A stretch of 64,000 bases of DNA from Cupriavidus taiwanensis (GCF_900250075.1 NZ_LT977070.1:2178734-2242733), one strand, 5' to 3'; counted from the stretch's first letter, positions 38,806-48,662 are shown. Numbers and translations: made by a program. The notes: generated by a model not told the origin, from the letters alone.

Positions 38806-38895
38806 GCCGCAGGCCGTGCGGCGTTGCGCCCGGCCCGCATGGCCCGCCGGCCGGCCACCATGTGATGCTCGCGATACGCGCGATACGCGCGCCCG

Positions 38896-39777
38896 CTACG
38901 CGGCGCGGTCGGCGCCCTTGTGCGCCAGGTTGCGCACCAGCACCAGCGACTCGCCCTGCACCACCACCCGGCCGTCCGCGCCGGTAACCAGGCTGGCCAG
39001 GTTGACGAGATCCTTGTCCGCGCGCAGCCGCACGATGCGCACGCGCGCCGTCAGCGGCTCGTCCAGCCGGGCCGGCGCGGCCAGCCGCAGCGACTGCTTC
39101 ATCCAGCCGGTGCCGCGGCCGGGCAGCCGGGTGCCGAGCAGGTCCGAGAACATGCCGGCCAGCAATGGCAGCGGCACCAACGGCCCGGAGAAACCCCGGG
39201 CGCGGGCGAAGCCCGCATCGGCGTGGAACGGGTTGGCATCGCCGGTGAGCGCGATGTACTCGTCCAGGTCCGCCGCGGTGAAGGCCCGCACCGCGCTCGC
39301 CTGCTGGCCCGGACGCAGGCCGTACAGGGCCGCATCGCCGTCCTGCGCAACCGGGTCCGCTCCGGCTGAGTGGTCGGCCAGTGCGGCAGGACTCGCGTCC
39401 GCCAGCCAGCGCGACTCGCCCACGGCCGTCACCCGCGGCGCCTGGCCTGGCCCGCCCGCACAGCTGACCGTGGTGGCGTAGGCGGCAAGCCCGACGGGCG
39501 CTGCTTGCGCAGACAGCGCAAACTGCACCGCGTCGCCAACGAACGCCGGCGCCGGGAACATCAGCGCCTGTACGACCGGCAAGGCCGGCCGTGGCAGTTG
39601 CCGCGCGCTATGCGCGCACAGCAGCGAGAACAGCAACATGCCGTGCGCCACCGTGGCACCAAAATGCGTGCCACGGGCAAAGGCCGGATCGCAGTGGATC
39701 GGGTTGTCGTCGCGCGACAGCGCGGCGAAGCGGTCGAAATCGCGCTGCGACAGCACGCGCGGCGGTTGGTCGTGCAT
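38896..39777 (-). CDS. Double-hotdog MaoC-like dehydratase/hydratase
   Basis: A 293-residue protein with two hotdog domains. The first has the hydratase motif DDNPIHCDPAFARGTHFGAT followed by VAHGMLL; the second has ALTGDANPFHADAGFARARG and GPLVPLPLLAGM. The D/N...H arrangement (SRDDNPIH) is the catalytic pattern of (R)-specific enoyl-CoA hydratases, which make (R)-3-hydroxyacyl-CoA. Its ATG overlaps the last base of the upstream stop (TGATG), coupling it to the 3HB oligomer hydrolase. It may supply or use PHB-type intermediates. Substrate unproven. Confidence 0.78.
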   Translation of the reverse strand: MHDQPPRVLSQRDFDRFAALSRDDNPIHCDPAFARGTHFGATVAHGMLLFSLLCAHSARQLPRPALPVVQALMFPAPAFVGDAVQFALSAQAAPVGLAAYATTVSCAGGPGQAPRVTAVGESRWLADASPAALADHSAGADPVAQDGDAALYGLRPGQQASAVRAFTAADLDEYIALTGDANPFHADAGFARARGFSGPLVPLPLLAGMFSDLLGTRLPGRGTGWMKQSLRLAAPARLDEPLTARVRIVRLRADKDLVNLASLVTGADGRVVVQGESLVLVRNLAHKGADRAA

Positions 39778-41915
39778 CAGTCGGGCACCTGTACGGTATT
39801 GGCGTTGACGGTGATGGCGTTGCCGGGGGCAGGCGTGGCGGCGAACGGCGGCACGTTGGACGGCAACAGCGCCGGCGCCGGGGTGTTGAGCGTGCCGCCA
39901 CGCGGGGTGGTCCGCAACACCTGCGACGGCGGCAGCGCCCTGCCCGTGGTCAGGTTGTCGTAGACCGCGTCGAGGGCCCGGTTCAGGTAGACGTGCAGCG
40001 GCACATAGCGGTTGCTGTAGCCCGGCACCACGCCGATGAAGGCATCGAAGTGCTGCGCGTTCTCGACCTCGACGTAGGACAGCTTGCTGGTCACGCCCTC
40101 CTGCTGGCGATTCAGGCCCAGGTAGGGGCGCGAGGTATGGTTGACCGGCAGCAGCGCGTCGCTGCGCCCATGGACGATCAGCGCCGGCTTGCCGCGCAGG
40201 TTGCCGTTGCGCAGCGTCAGCGCCTGGCCGGCCTGCAATGCAAGCGCCGCGGCATCTGAGCCGGTCAGCAAGCTGCGCAGGCAGCTGGCGCCGTCGTAGT
40301 TCAGGTCGGCGCGCTGGGTCGAGGCGGACACGGACGGCAGATTCAGGTACGGCCCATGCTGCGGATCGCGATCATTGATCAGCTGGACCGGTGCCTGCGG
40401 CGGAATGCCATTGCCGGTGGCGTACATCGACGCCAGCGCGGCGGGCGCGATCGCCGCCGGCTTCAGGTCCGTCAGCGTGGCGGCAAAGCTGTAGCCGCAC
40501 AACCGGTCGGTCACGCTGGTCCGCGCATAAGCGTTGGCGTAGGTGACCGAGATCGCGGCCGCCACGTCGAACGCGGCCAGCGACGGGTGCAGGTCATCCG
40601 ATTCCGCCTCCCAGCCCGCGGCGCGCAGCGCCTGCAGCGCGCTGGCGCTCTGCTGGTCGGTGTTGGCGCCGGTGACCAGCCCTTTCTCGGCCAGCGTCTG
40701 GCAGCGCGCCGCGAAGAACGGCGCCATGGTGGGGTTGGCGTAGAACGGCGCCTGCGTCAGCGCGGTGGCGCGCCCGGCGCAGTGCTGCAGCAGGTTGGCC
40801 GTGGTGGTGTAGTCGTACAGTGTCAGGCCTGAAGCCGCCACCTGTGCCGCGCCACGCCGCACCACGATGCCGGTGTTGGGCGGCATGTTCAGGTTGGGCT
40901 CCGCCACCGCCACGCCGTCGATCAGGCCGCCGGCATCCTGCTCTGCCGCGGCCACGGCCGCGCCGCCGCCATTGGACACGCTCGACGCAATCACCAGCAC
41001 CTTGTCCTGGTCCAGCGTGCGCTGGCGCGTGCCGTTGGCCGACACGGCGCCGACGCGGTCATTGATGGCCCACAGCGCAAACTCGACCGCCTGCAGCGTG
41101 AACTTGCCCCAGTCCTTCTCGGGGTTGCGCTGCGAATGCGCGTGCTTGAACGCCAGCCGGTGCGGGTTGGCGGCGGTGAATTCCGCCAGCGAGGTGGCAC
41201 CTGCCGGCGCGGCGAAGTGCGCGTTCTTGCCGGCGGCCGCGCGCGTGGTGCGGGTGCCGTCGATCAGCGGCACCGTGTCGGTATCCAGGTCATGCGGCGC
41301 GGCGCCGGTGCCCTTGTCGGTATAGGCCACCGCGCAGCCGCGCTTCAGGCCCCATTCTCCGGTGCCGATGGCGCCATATACGCCGCGCGAGCCGGACGAC
41401 GTCGCGGTAATCAGGCACGGCCTGGCGGGGTTGAACGTGGTCGGTATCTGCACCAGCATGGTCACGTTCTGCTGGCCCGAGCCGTCGTCGGAGTAGGCCA
41501 TGTACTCGACGCCGGCGACCTTGCCTTCCGACGCGGTGACATTGCCCTGCGCATCGACGTTGGGCCCATAGAGCGAGCCGTAGCCGCCGCCGGCACTGGT
41601 GTCGACAATGGCGCGATAGTTGGTATAGATCGCGTAGCGCCGCAGTTCCGCCGCGGTTGGCGCGGCCGGGTTGAGCGGCAGCGGTGCGGTGCTGCTCGCC
41701 AGGCCGTCCTTGCCCAGGCCTGCGGTCAGCAGGTCGTCGGTGGCGCCGTCGTAGCTGTTGATGGTGACCGCGCCGATATAGGCCGGCTTGGTATTGGGGT
41801 TGCCGCCGTTGCCGTTGTCGTCGCTGGAGCCGCATGCGGCCAGCATCGATGCGGCCGCCGCCAGCGCCGTGAGCCTGAGGCCGCGGTACCGCGGCGAATG
41901 CTGCGTGGATTGCAT
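39777..41915 (-). CDS. phaY1: D-(-)-3-hydroxybutyrate oligomer hydrolase, lipoprotein
   Basis: A 712-residue predicted lipoprotein: MQSTQHSPRYRGLRLTALAA signal and lipobox LAAC followed by GSSDDNGNGG. The hydrolase part has the active serine in ASSVSNGGGAAVAAAEQDAGG, then AEPNLNMPPNTGI, and a C-terminal HGRSDALLPVNHTSRPYLGL with a downstream His (NAQHFDAF). This is the pattern of the 3HB-oligomer hydrolase family, which cuts short PHB oligomers to monomers. A very strong ribosome site (AAGGAGG) precedes ATG 41915. The symbol follows the H16-type name and is given with caution. It overlaps the MaoC gene by one base. Confidence 0.85.
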   Translation of the reverse strand: MQSTQHSPRYRGLRLTALAAAASMLAACGSSDDNGNGGNPNTKPAYIGAVTINSYDGATDDLLTAGLGKDGLASSTAPLPLNPAAPTAAELRRYAIYTNYRAIVDTSAGGGYGSLYGPNVDAQGNVTASEGKVAGVEYMAYSDDGSGQQNVTMLVQIPTTFNPARPCLITATSSGSRGVYGAIGTGEWGLKRGCAVAYTDKGTGAAPHDLDTDTVPLIDGTRTTRAAAGKNAHFAAPAGATSLAEFTAANPHRLAFKHAHSQRNPEKDWGKFTLQAVEFALWAINDRVGAVSANGTRQRTLDQDKVLVIASSVSNGGGAAVAAAEQDAGGLIDGVAVAEPNLNMPPNTGIVVRRGAAQVAASGLTLYDYTTTANLLQHCAGRATALTQAPFYANPTMAPFFAARCQTLAEKGLVTGANTDQQSASALQALRAAGWEAESDDLHPSLAAFDVAAAISVTYANAYARTSVTDRLCGYSFAATLTDLKPAAIAPAALASMYATGNGIPPQAPVQLINDRDPQHGPYLNLPSVSASTQRADLNYDGASCLRSLLTGSDAAALALQAGQALTLRNGNLRGKPALIVHGRSDALLPVNHTSRPYLGLNRQQEGVTSKLSYVEVENAQHFDAFIGVVPGYSNRYVPLHVYLNRALDAVYDNLTTGRALPPSQVLRTTPRGGTLNTPAPALLPSNVPPFAATPAPGNAITVNANTVQVPD

Positions 41916-42042
41916 GTCAACCTCCTTCTGTCGCCCCGTGCCGGGGCCGTCGAGACATACGTCGATGGAAGACTGCGAAACTGCGAAGACTGCGACCGCG
42001 AACAACGGGAACGACATCAAACCACGGTAACTGGTGCGCGCT

Positions 42043-43596
42043 TCAGCCGCTGTTTCCGGCCAGGTCCGCACGCAGCTTGTGCTTTTCCACCTTGCCGGAC
42101 GGCGTGCGCGGCAACGCGTCGAGGAAGCGCACCTCGCGCGGCACCTTGTAGCCGGCCAGGTGCGCCTTGCAATGAGCGATCACGGCATCCGCGTCAAGCG
42201 CGGCATCCGGGCGCAGCACCACCAGCGCCATGCCGACCTCGCCCCAGCGCGGGTCCGGCGTGCCGATCACCGCGGCCTCGGCAACGCCCGGCAGCTGGAA
42301 CAGCACGTTCTCGACCTCGGCCGGATAGACGTTCTCGCCGCCCGAGATAAACATGTCCTTGGCGCGGTCGACGATGTAGTAGTCGCCGTCCTCATCGCAA
42401 TAGGCGATGTCGCCGGAATGCAGCCAGCCGTCGCGCAGCGCCTGCGCGGTGGCCTCGGGCAGGTTCCAGTAGCCCGGCGTCACGCCCGGCCCCTTGATCA
42501 GCAGTTCGCCGCGCTCGCCGGGGCCCACGTCGACGCCGAGCGGATCGACGATGCGGGTCAGCATCGATCCCACCGGCTTGCCGATGCTGCCGAGCTTGCG
42601 GCGCGCGGTGTCCTCGTCGCATACGAAGACCGTGGGACCGGTCTCGGTCATGCCGAAGCCGAAGCGGATGGTCACGCCCTTGGCCAGGTAGGCTTCCAGC
42701 AAGGGTCGGGGCACCGGCGAGCCGCCCGCCGCCATATTGCGCACGCCGGACAGGTCCGCCTGCGCGAAGCGCGGGTGCTGGCTCAGGAACAGGTACACCG
42801 ACGGCACCGCGAAGAACATGGTGATGCCCGCGCCGCTGCGGCGGTCGAGCCGGTCCAGCACGGCCTGCGGCTCGAACTGCCGCATGATGTGCACCGTGCC
42901 GCCGGCGTGCAGCACCGGGTTGGCGTACAGGTTCAGGCCGCCGGTATGGAAGAACGGCAGCACGTTGAGGAACACGTCGTCGCGCGTGATCTGGTTGGCC
43001 AGCATCGCATTGACGGCGTTGAAGAAGACCATGCCGTAGGTCTGGATCACGCCCTTGGGCTTGCCGGTGGTGCCGGAGGTGTAGAGCAGGTGCCAGATAT
43101 CACTCTCGTCGCGGCACGGCATCTCGATGATGCGGCCGGATGCGGCATCGAGCACGGCTTCATATTCGGTCCAGCCGCCGGGCACGTCGGCGGCTTCGTC
43201 ATCGGCCAGGTGCAGCACCGCGCGCAGCGGCACGGCGCTGGCCAGTTCCGCGGCCACGCCCAGGAAGCCGTCGCCCGCCACCAGCACTTGCGGCGTGCAG
43301 TCATGCAGGATCGGCAGCAGTTCGGCCGCGGGCAGGCGCCAGTTCAGGCACACCATCACCATGCCGGCCTTGGCGCAGCCATACAGCATCTCGAGATAGT
43401 CCGAGCTGTTGTGCGCCAGCACCGCCACGCGCGTGCCCGGTGCCAGGCGCAGATGGTCGCGCAGGTATTCGGCAAAGCGGCTGGCGCGCTCGTCGACATG
43501 GCTATAGGTCACGTGGCGGCCGCTCTCCACGTCCACCAGCGCGACCTTGTCGGGGAAATGCTGCGCGTTCCGGTGCAGCCAGTCGATCACGTACAT
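42043..43596 (-). CDS. AMP-forming acyl-CoA synthetase
   Basis: A 517-residue ANL-family ligase. The P-loop is LLYTSGTTGKPKGV (170-183). Later motifs are the A5 segment GFGMTETGPTVF, the A7 hinge GWLHSGDIAYCDEDGDYYIVDRAKDM (through residue about 415) and the catalytic Lys in TPSGKVEKHKL. It turns a carboxylic acid, ATP and CoA into acyl-CoA. It lies 14 bp after livM on the same strand, so the LIV-type transporter probably imports its substrate. Medium-chain or aromatic acids are the usual substrates of such genes in this setting, which is inference. Confidence 0.88.
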   Translation of the reverse strand: MYVIDWLHRNAQHFPDKVALVDVESGRHVTYSHVDERASRFAEYLRDHLRLAPGTRVAVLAHNSSDYLEMLYGCAKAGMVMVCLNWRLPAAELLPILHDCTPQVLVAGDGFLGVAAELASAVPLRAVLHLADDEAADVPGGWTEYEAVLDAASGRIIEMPCRDESDIWHLLYTSGTTGKPKGVIQTYGMVFFNAVNAMLANQITRDDVFLNVLPFFHTGGLNLYANPVLHAGGTVHIMRQFEPQAVLDRLDRRSGAGITMFFAVPSVYLFLSQHPRFAQADLSGVRNMAAGGSPVPRPLLEAYLAKGVTIRFGFGMTETGPTVFVCDEDTARRKLGSIGKPVGSMLTRIVDPLGVDVGPGERGELLIKGPGVTPGYWNLPEATAQALRDGWLHSGDIAYCDEDGDYYIVDRAKDMFISGGENVYPAEVENVLFQLPGVAEAAVIGTPDPRWGEVGMALVVLRPDAALDADAVIAHCKAHLAGYKVPREVRFLDALPRTPSGKVEKHKLRADLAGNSG

Positions 43597-43610
43597 GGGC
43601 TAGCCTCCGC

Positions 43611-44687
43611 TCAGCTGGCGATGTCCCGGACCGGTCCGCTGCCGCGCAGCCGGCCCACCACGCCCTGCGGGAAATAGTAGACGCTCAGCACGAACAGCAG
43701 GCCCAGCCACAGCAGCCAGCGGTCCGGATGCAACAGCGCCGACAGCAGCGGCAGCGCGGCGGTGCCGTCGCTGGCCAGCTTCATCACGTCCTGCAGGTAG
43801 GTCTGCGCCAGCAGGAACAGCACGGTGCCGATCACCGCGCCGTAGAGCGTGCCCATGCCGCCGATCACAACGATCAGCAGGATGTCGACCATGATCTCGA
43901 ACGACAGCGAGGTGTCGGGGCCGTTGTAGCGCAGCCAGATCGCCATCAGCACGCCCGCCAGCGTGGCGAACATCGCCGACAGCACCGTCGACACCGTGCG
44001 GTAGACCACGGTGCGGTAGCCGATCGCCTCGGCGCGGAAGTCGTTCTCGCGGATTGCCTGCAGCACCCGGCCGAAGGGCGAGTTGACGATGCGCAGCAGC
44101 GCCAGGAACAGCACCAGCGCGCCGGCGAATACCAGGTAGTAGCTCAGCAGCTTGCCGCTCAGCGGCACGCCCAGCCATTCGGCGTCGCCCAGCGTAAAGC
44201 CCGGGCGCAGCACCTCGGGCACCTTGAAGGTCAGCCCGTCCTCGCCGCCGGTCCACTCCGACAGCTGCGAGACCAGCGTGGCGAAGGCGGTCGCCACCGC
44301 CAGCGTGATCATGGCGAAGAAGATCGCCCGCACCCGCAGCGAGAACAGCCCGATCAGGAAGGCCAGCAGCGCCGATACCGCCAGCGCGCCGGCCGTGCCG
44401 GCCAGCAATGCGCCCCAGCCCGGCTCCATGCGCGACATGGCGATGGCCACGCCATAACCGCCGATGCCGAAGAACATGGTGTGGGCAAAGGAAACGATGC
44501 CGGTATAGCCCAGCAGCAGATCGTAGCTGGCCACCAGCACCACGAAGATGCAGATCTTGGCCGCCATGTTGAGCGCGCGCGCGCCCGGGAACGCGAACGG
44601 CGCGCACGCCAGCGCCACCAGGATCAGCAGCAGCAGCGCCGCCAGCACGCGGCTGCGCGGCAGGTCGCCGGAGAGAAGTCGGATCAT
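43611..44687 (-). CDS. livM: Branched-chain-type ABC permease LivM
   Basis: A 358-residue permease with about ten hydrophobic segments. Family segments are DLLLGYTGIVSFAHTMFFGIGGYG and NSPFGRVLQAIRENDFRAEAIGYRT, followed by IGGMGTLYGAVIGTVLF. It begins MIRLLSGDLPRSRV at 44687, 11 bp after the livH stop. With LivH it forms the channel of a HAAT-family importer. Substrate is not clear: the context of an acyl-CoA ligase suggests an organic acid rather than leucine. Confidence 0.9.
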   Translation of the reverse strand: MIRLLSGDLPRSRVLAALLLLILVALACAPFAFPGARALNMAAKICIFVVLVASYDLLLGYTGIVSFAHTMFFGIGGYGVAIAMSRMEPGWGALLAGTAGALAVSALLAFLIGLFSLRVRAIFFAMITLAVATAFATLVSQLSEWTGGEDGLTFKVPEVLRPGFTLGDAEWLGVPLSGKLLSYYLVFAGALVLFLALLRIVNSPFGRVLQAIRENDFRAEAIGYRTVVYRTVSTVLSAMFATLAGVLMAIWLRYNGPDTSLSFEIMVDILLIVVIGGMGTLYGAVIGTVLFLLAQTYLQDVMKLASDGTAALPLLSALLHPDRWLLWLGLLFVLSVYYFPQGVVGRLRGSGPVRDIAS

Positions 44688-44698
44688 GGTCGTTGCCC

Positions 44699-45727
44699 TC
44701 AGCGCCGCGCCACCGGGAACAGCCCTTGCGGGCGCCACAGCAGGATCAGCATCATCAGCAGGATGTTGGAGAACAGAGCAACCTTGGGGAACAGGAAACC
44801 GGTGTAGTTGGCCATCAGCCCCACCAGCAGTGCCCCGACAAAGCAGCCGGTGGTTGAGCCCAGTCCGCCGATGATGATCACGATGAAGATCAGCACATTG
44901 ACCTGCGCCCCGATCGCCGCCGTGATGTTCTGCTGGTACAGCCCCCACAGCACGCCGCCCAGCCCCGCCAGCGCGGCGCCCGCGACGAACACGCCGACGA
45001 ACAGGCGGCGCACCCGGTAGCCGAGCGCCTCGACCATCTCGCGGTTCTCCACCCCGGCGCGAATCAGCAGGCCGATGCGGGTGCGGTTGAGCAGCAGCAG
45101 CATGGCGATGAAGATCACCAGCCCCAGCGCCATCGCGATCAGCCGGTACTTTTCGATCGCCGCATCGCCCAGCAGCACCGCGCCGCGGAAGGTGGTGGGC
45201 ACCTGCAGCGCGATGGCTTCCGGGCCCCAGATGGCCTTGATCAGCTGCTCGGCGACGATCATGCCGCCCATGGTGATCAGGATCTGCTTGAGGTGCTGGC
45301 CGTAGACCGGGCGCACCACCACGCGCTCGAAGAACAGGCCGACCGCGCCCGCGGCCACCATGGCAGCCGCGATTGCCAGTGCAAACACGGCCAGATTCTG
45401 CGCCAGGCTGTCGGCCTCGACCCAGCCCGCCAGCGGCAGCAGCACCGAGGCCGCGACATAGGCGCCCAGTGCGATAAAGGCGCCATGGCCGAAGTTGAGC
45501 ACGTCCATCAGGCCGAACACCAGCGTCAGGCCGGACGACACCACGAAGATGATCATCCCCATCGCCAGGCCGGCAATGGTCAGCGTGAGCCAGGTCGACG
45601 GGCTGCCGACCAGCGGAAAGGCCAGCAGCATCAGCAGCGGCGCCAGCGCGAGCGGGGTCCAGTCGAGGCGGACGCCGGGCGGCGCGGCCGGGGTTGCGGA
45701 CGGCAAGGTGGTTGATGAAGTCGTCAT
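44699..45727 (-). CDS. livH: Branched-chain-type ABC permease LivH
   Basis: A 342-residue permease. The start is MTTSSTTLPSATPA at 45727, with a short Pro/Thr/Ala-rich cytoplasmic tail before the first span. Family features are SSGLTLVFGLMDVLNFGHGAF, ILITMGGMIVAEQL, TRIGLLIRAGVENREMVEALG and IIIGGLGSTTGCFVGALLVG. It pairs with LivM and lies 49 bp after livF. Confidence 0.9.
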   Translation of the reverse strand: MTTSSTTLPSATPAAPPGVRLDWTPLALAPLLMLLAFPLVGSPSTWLTLTIAGLAMGMIIFVVSSGLTLVFGLMDVLNFGHGAFIALGAYVAASVLLPLAGWVEADSLAQNLAVFALAIAAAMVAAGAVGLFFERVVVRPVYGQHLKQILITMGGMIVAEQLIKAIWGPEAIALQVPTTFRGAVLLGDAAIEKYRLIAMALGLVIFIAMLLLLNRTRIGLLIRAGVENREMVEALGYRVRRLFVGVFVAGAALAGLGGVLWGLYQQNITAAIGAQVNVLIFIVIIIGGLGSTTGCFVGALLVGLMANYTGFLFPKVALFSNILLMMLILLWRPQGLFPVARR

Positions 45728-45776
45728 GTGTCTGTTCGTGCTGATTGTGTGCTCCGGCCTGCGCAAGCGCAAAGGC

Positions 45777-46517
45777 CTACTGGTGCGCCGCCAGCGACAA
45801 CCCCAGCAGCCGCTGCTGCAGCGCCTCGTCCTCCGCCAGCGCCGCCATCGTGCCGCCATGCACCGTGCGGCCATCGTCCATCACCGCCACCGTATCGCCC
45901 ACCGACTTCGCCATATGGAAGTTCTGCTCCACCAGCAGGATCGACACCTCGGTCTGCTTCAGCTCGCGGAATACATGGATCATGTTCTGGATGATCGCCG
46001 GCGCCAGTCCCTTGGTAGGCTCGTCGACAATCAGCAGCTGGCGCGGCTCGATGATGGCGCGCGCGACCGACAGCATCTGCTTCTGCCCGCCCGACAGCAC
46101 GCCCGCGCGCTGGTGCCAGAACGTCTTGAGCGCGGGGAACATGCGGAACACCCAGTCCAGCCGGCGTTCGTCGATGGCGCCGGTACGCGCGGCCAGGCGC
46201 ATGTTCTCGGCCACGGTCAGGTCGGAGAACACGCTCATGTTCTCCGGCACGTATGCAATGCCGGCCTGCGCGATCGCCGGCGTGCTGTGGCGCGTGATGT
46301 CGGCGCCATTGAAGCTGACGGTGCCGGCGCTGGCCTGCCACAGGCCCATGATGGTGCGCAGCGTGGTGGTCTTGCCGGCGCCGTTGCGCCCCAGCAGCAT
46401 GGTCACGCCGCCGCGCGGCACCGCGAAGCTGACGCCATGCAGGATGTGGTACGGGCCGATATGGGTCTGCACGTCCCGCAGTTGCAGGATCGGCTGCGCC
46501 GCGGTCGCCTCAGCCAT
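45777..46517 (-). CDS. livF: ABC transporter ATP-binding protein LivF
   Basis: A 246-residue ABC ATPase of the HAAT group. Walker A GRNGAGKTT, signature LSGGQKQM, Walker B LLIVDEPTKGLAP and the LivF-type ending with GGTMAALAEDEALQQRLLGL. It overlaps the livG stop by 8 bp, so the two ATPases are coupled. It drives import with LivG, LivH, LivM and LivK. Confidence 0.92.
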   Translation of the reverse strand: MAEATAAQPILQLRDVQTHIGPYHILHGVSFAVPRGGVTMLLGRNGAGKTTTLRTIMGLWQASAGTVSFNGADITRHSTPAIAQAGIAYVPENMSVFSDLTVAENMRLAARTGAIDERRLDWVFRMFPALKTFWHQRAGVLSGGQKQMLSVARAIIEPRQLLIVDEPTKGLAPAIIQNMIHVFRELKQTEVSILLVEQNFHMAKSVGDTVAVMDDGRTVHGGTMAALAEDEALQQRLLGLSLAAHQ

Positions 46518-47364
46518 GGCTGCCCTCCTCTTCCGGCAGGCCCAGGTAGGCCTGCTGCACCACCGGCGACGCGATCACCTCGGCCGGGTCGCCATCGGCC
46601 ACCAGCGTGCCGTTGTGCAGCACGATGATGCGGTCGGCCAGCGAGCGCACCACGTCCATCTTGTGCTCGACCAGCAGCACGGTCTTGCTGCGGTCCTGGC
46701 GGATCTCGCGGATCAGGTCCAGGATCACCGGCACTTCGTCGACGCTCATGCCCGCGGTGGGCTCGTCGAACATGAACACGCGCGGCTGCAGCGCGAGCAG
46801 GATGCCGACCTCCAGCTTGCGCTGGTCGCCGTGCGGCAGCGATGCCACCGTCAGGTTGCGCTTGCCGGCCAGCGCCACGCGTTCCAGGATGGCCATGGCC
46901 TGCGCCTGCAGGTTGCGGTGGCCCGACCACATCGAGAACAAATCGATGCCGCGCTGCTGCCGCGCCTGCACCGCCAGGCGCACGTTCTCCAGCACCGACA
47001 GCTGCGGGAACAGGCTGGTCAGCTGGAACGCGCGGCCGATGCCGCGCCGGGTCTTTTGCGACACCGGCAGGCGCGTCACGTCCTCGCCGGCGAGCAGGAT
47101 CTGCCCGGCAGTGGGCGGCAGCTGTCCCGAGATCAGGTTGAAATACGTGGTCTTGCCGGCGCCGTTGGGGCCGACGATGCAGGTCAGCTCGCCGGGCCGG
47201 AACGCGCACGACACCGCATTGACGGCCACATGGCCGCCAAAGCGGATGGTGAGCCCGCGCGTTTCCAGCAACGGCCGCAAGTCGGACGCCGCCGCGCCAG
47301 CGAGCTGGCCCGCCGGTTGCGAAGGCGCCGGCGCGGTCCTGGCGAAGGAGGCTGGCGCGTCCAT
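46510..47364 (-). CDS. livG: ABC transporter ATP-binding protein LivG
   Basis: A 284-residue ABC ATPase. Walker A GPNGAGKTT, GIGRAFQLTSLFPQLSVLEN after the Q-loop, the signature region LPHGDQRKLEVGILLALQP (a Gly-Asp variant of the signature) and Walker B VFMFDEPTAGMS with LVEHKMDVV. The first 35 residues are a Pro/Ala-rich extension. The start (47364) overlaps the livK stop by one base (TGATG), and its end overlaps livF. Confidence 0.92.
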   Translation of the reverse strand: MDAPASFARTAPAPSQPAGQLAGAAASDLRPLLETRGLTIRFGGHVAVNAVSCAFRPGELTCIVGPNGAGKTTYFNLISGQLPPTAGQILLAGEDVTRLPVSQKTRRGIGRAFQLTSLFPQLSVLENVRLAVQARQQRGIDLFSMWSGHRNLQAQAMAILERVALAGKRNLTVASLPHGDQRKLEVGILLALQPRVFMFDEPTAGMSVDEVPVILDLIREIRQDRSKTVLLVEHKMDVVRSLADRIIVLHNGTLVADGDPAEVIASPVVQQAYLGLPEEEGSHG

Positions 47365-48554
47365 CAGCGGTGGTTGCGCACGGGCACGTTCATTTCCTCG
47401 GGCCTGATCTCGCGCACCAGCTCCGGCACGCCCCAGGCAAAGGCCGGGTCCACCTTGATCTTGAAGTGGTACATCGACTGCATCGCCTGGTGGTCTTCCT
47501 TGCGGAAGGTCATCCTGCCCTTGGGCGTGTCGAACGACATGCCTTCCATCGCCGCGATCAGCTTCTCGGTGCCGGTTTCGCCATGCGTCTTCTTCAGGGC
47601 TTCGACCAGCGCGATGCCCGCGCTCATGCCGCCGGCGGTGAAGAAATCGGGCGGCGCCTTGAACTTGCTGTAGTGGTTGGACACCAGCCACTCGTTGGCC
47701 TTGTTCTTGGGGATGCCGAAGTAGTAGTACGTGGCACCTTCCATGCCGGGGAAGTTCTTGTAGCTGGCCATCGCGGGCAGGATGTTGCCGCCGGTGGCGA
47801 TCTCGATGCCGTAGCGTTTCGGGTCCAGATCGGCGATCTTGAACGGGTTGCCGGCGCCGGCCCAGATGATGAAGATCACCTTGCGGCCGGGCTTGTCCTT
47901 GAGCGAATCGAACAGCCGCTGCGCGCCCGCGGTGAAGTCGGTGGTATTGGTCGGCAGGTATTCCTCATGGACGATCTTTGCGTTCTTCAACGCGCCCTTG
48001 AAGGCCTTGACGCCGTCGCGGCCGAAGGCATAGTCCTGCGCCAGCGTGGCGATCTGCACGCCCGGCTTGTCCAGCGCCACCGCGTTGGAAATCGCGTCCT
48101 GCGACGAATTGCGGCCGGTGCGGAAGATGTAGCGGTTCCACTTGTCGCCGGTGATGGAGTCGGCCACGGCGGGCTCGACCAGCAGCACCTTCTTGTATTC
48201 CTCGGCCACCGGCAGCATCGCCAGCGCCGTGCCGGAGGACGTCGGACCCACCGCGATGTCGGCGCGGTCGTCGCTGTAGGCCGCGGCCAGCTGCGCCTTG
48301 GCCACGTCCGGCTTGCCCTGGGTGTCTTTCTCGATCACCACCAGCTTGTTGCCGTTGACGGTCATGGTGCCGTTGGTGGCGTATTCCAGGCCCATCATCA
48401 GGCCGGTCTGGGTCTGCTTGGCATAGGCCTCGAGCGCGCCGGTCTTGTCGTAGACGTGGGCGATGCGGATGTCCTTGGCCAGCGCGGCGCCGGCGCCGAG
48501 CAGCGCGGCGGCCAGGGCCAGGGCGCGCAGGGCGTGGGGGTGGTTGCGATGCAT
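47364..48554 (-). CDS. livK: Periplasmic binding protein of the LIV-type importer
   Basis: A 396-residue binding protein. Start MHRNHPHALRALALAAALLG with cleavage near ALA, then KDIRIAHVYDKTGALEAYAKQ. The fold has two lobes; VGPTSSGTALAMLPVAEEYK and TLAQDYAFGRDGVKAFKGAL are typical of the type I family. Start 48554 follows the tetR stop by 108 bp. The ligand is unknown; the downstream acyl-CoA ligase suggests an acid. Confidence 0.88.
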   Translation of the reverse strand: MHRNHPHALRALALAAALLGAGAALAKDIRIAHVYDKTGALEAYAKQTQTGLMMGLEYATNGTMTVNGNKLVVIEKDTQGKPDVAKAQLAAAYSDDRADIAVGPTSSGTALAMLPVAEEYKKVLLVEPAVADSITGDKWNRYIFRTGRNSSQDAISNAVALDKPGVQIATLAQDYAFGRDGVKAFKGALKNAKIVHEEYLPTNTTDFTAGAQRLFDSLKDKPGRKVIFIIWAGAGNPFKIADLDPKRYGIEIATGGNILPAMASYKNFPGMEGATYYYFGIPKNKANEWLVSNHYSKFKAPPDFFTAGGMSAGIALVEALKKTHGETGTEKLIAAMEGMSFDTPKGRMTFRKEDHQAMQSMYHFKIKVDPAFAWGVPELVREIRPEEMNVPVRNHR

Positions 48555-48662
48555 TGCGGTCTCCTGGGTTCGGTCTCGTTTGTGTTTGTAGGGATGAAAC
48601 CTGCTGCAACTGCGTGGCATGCCGGCTGGCGGCGCATGCGGGCCGGTACTGCGCAATCGCGC

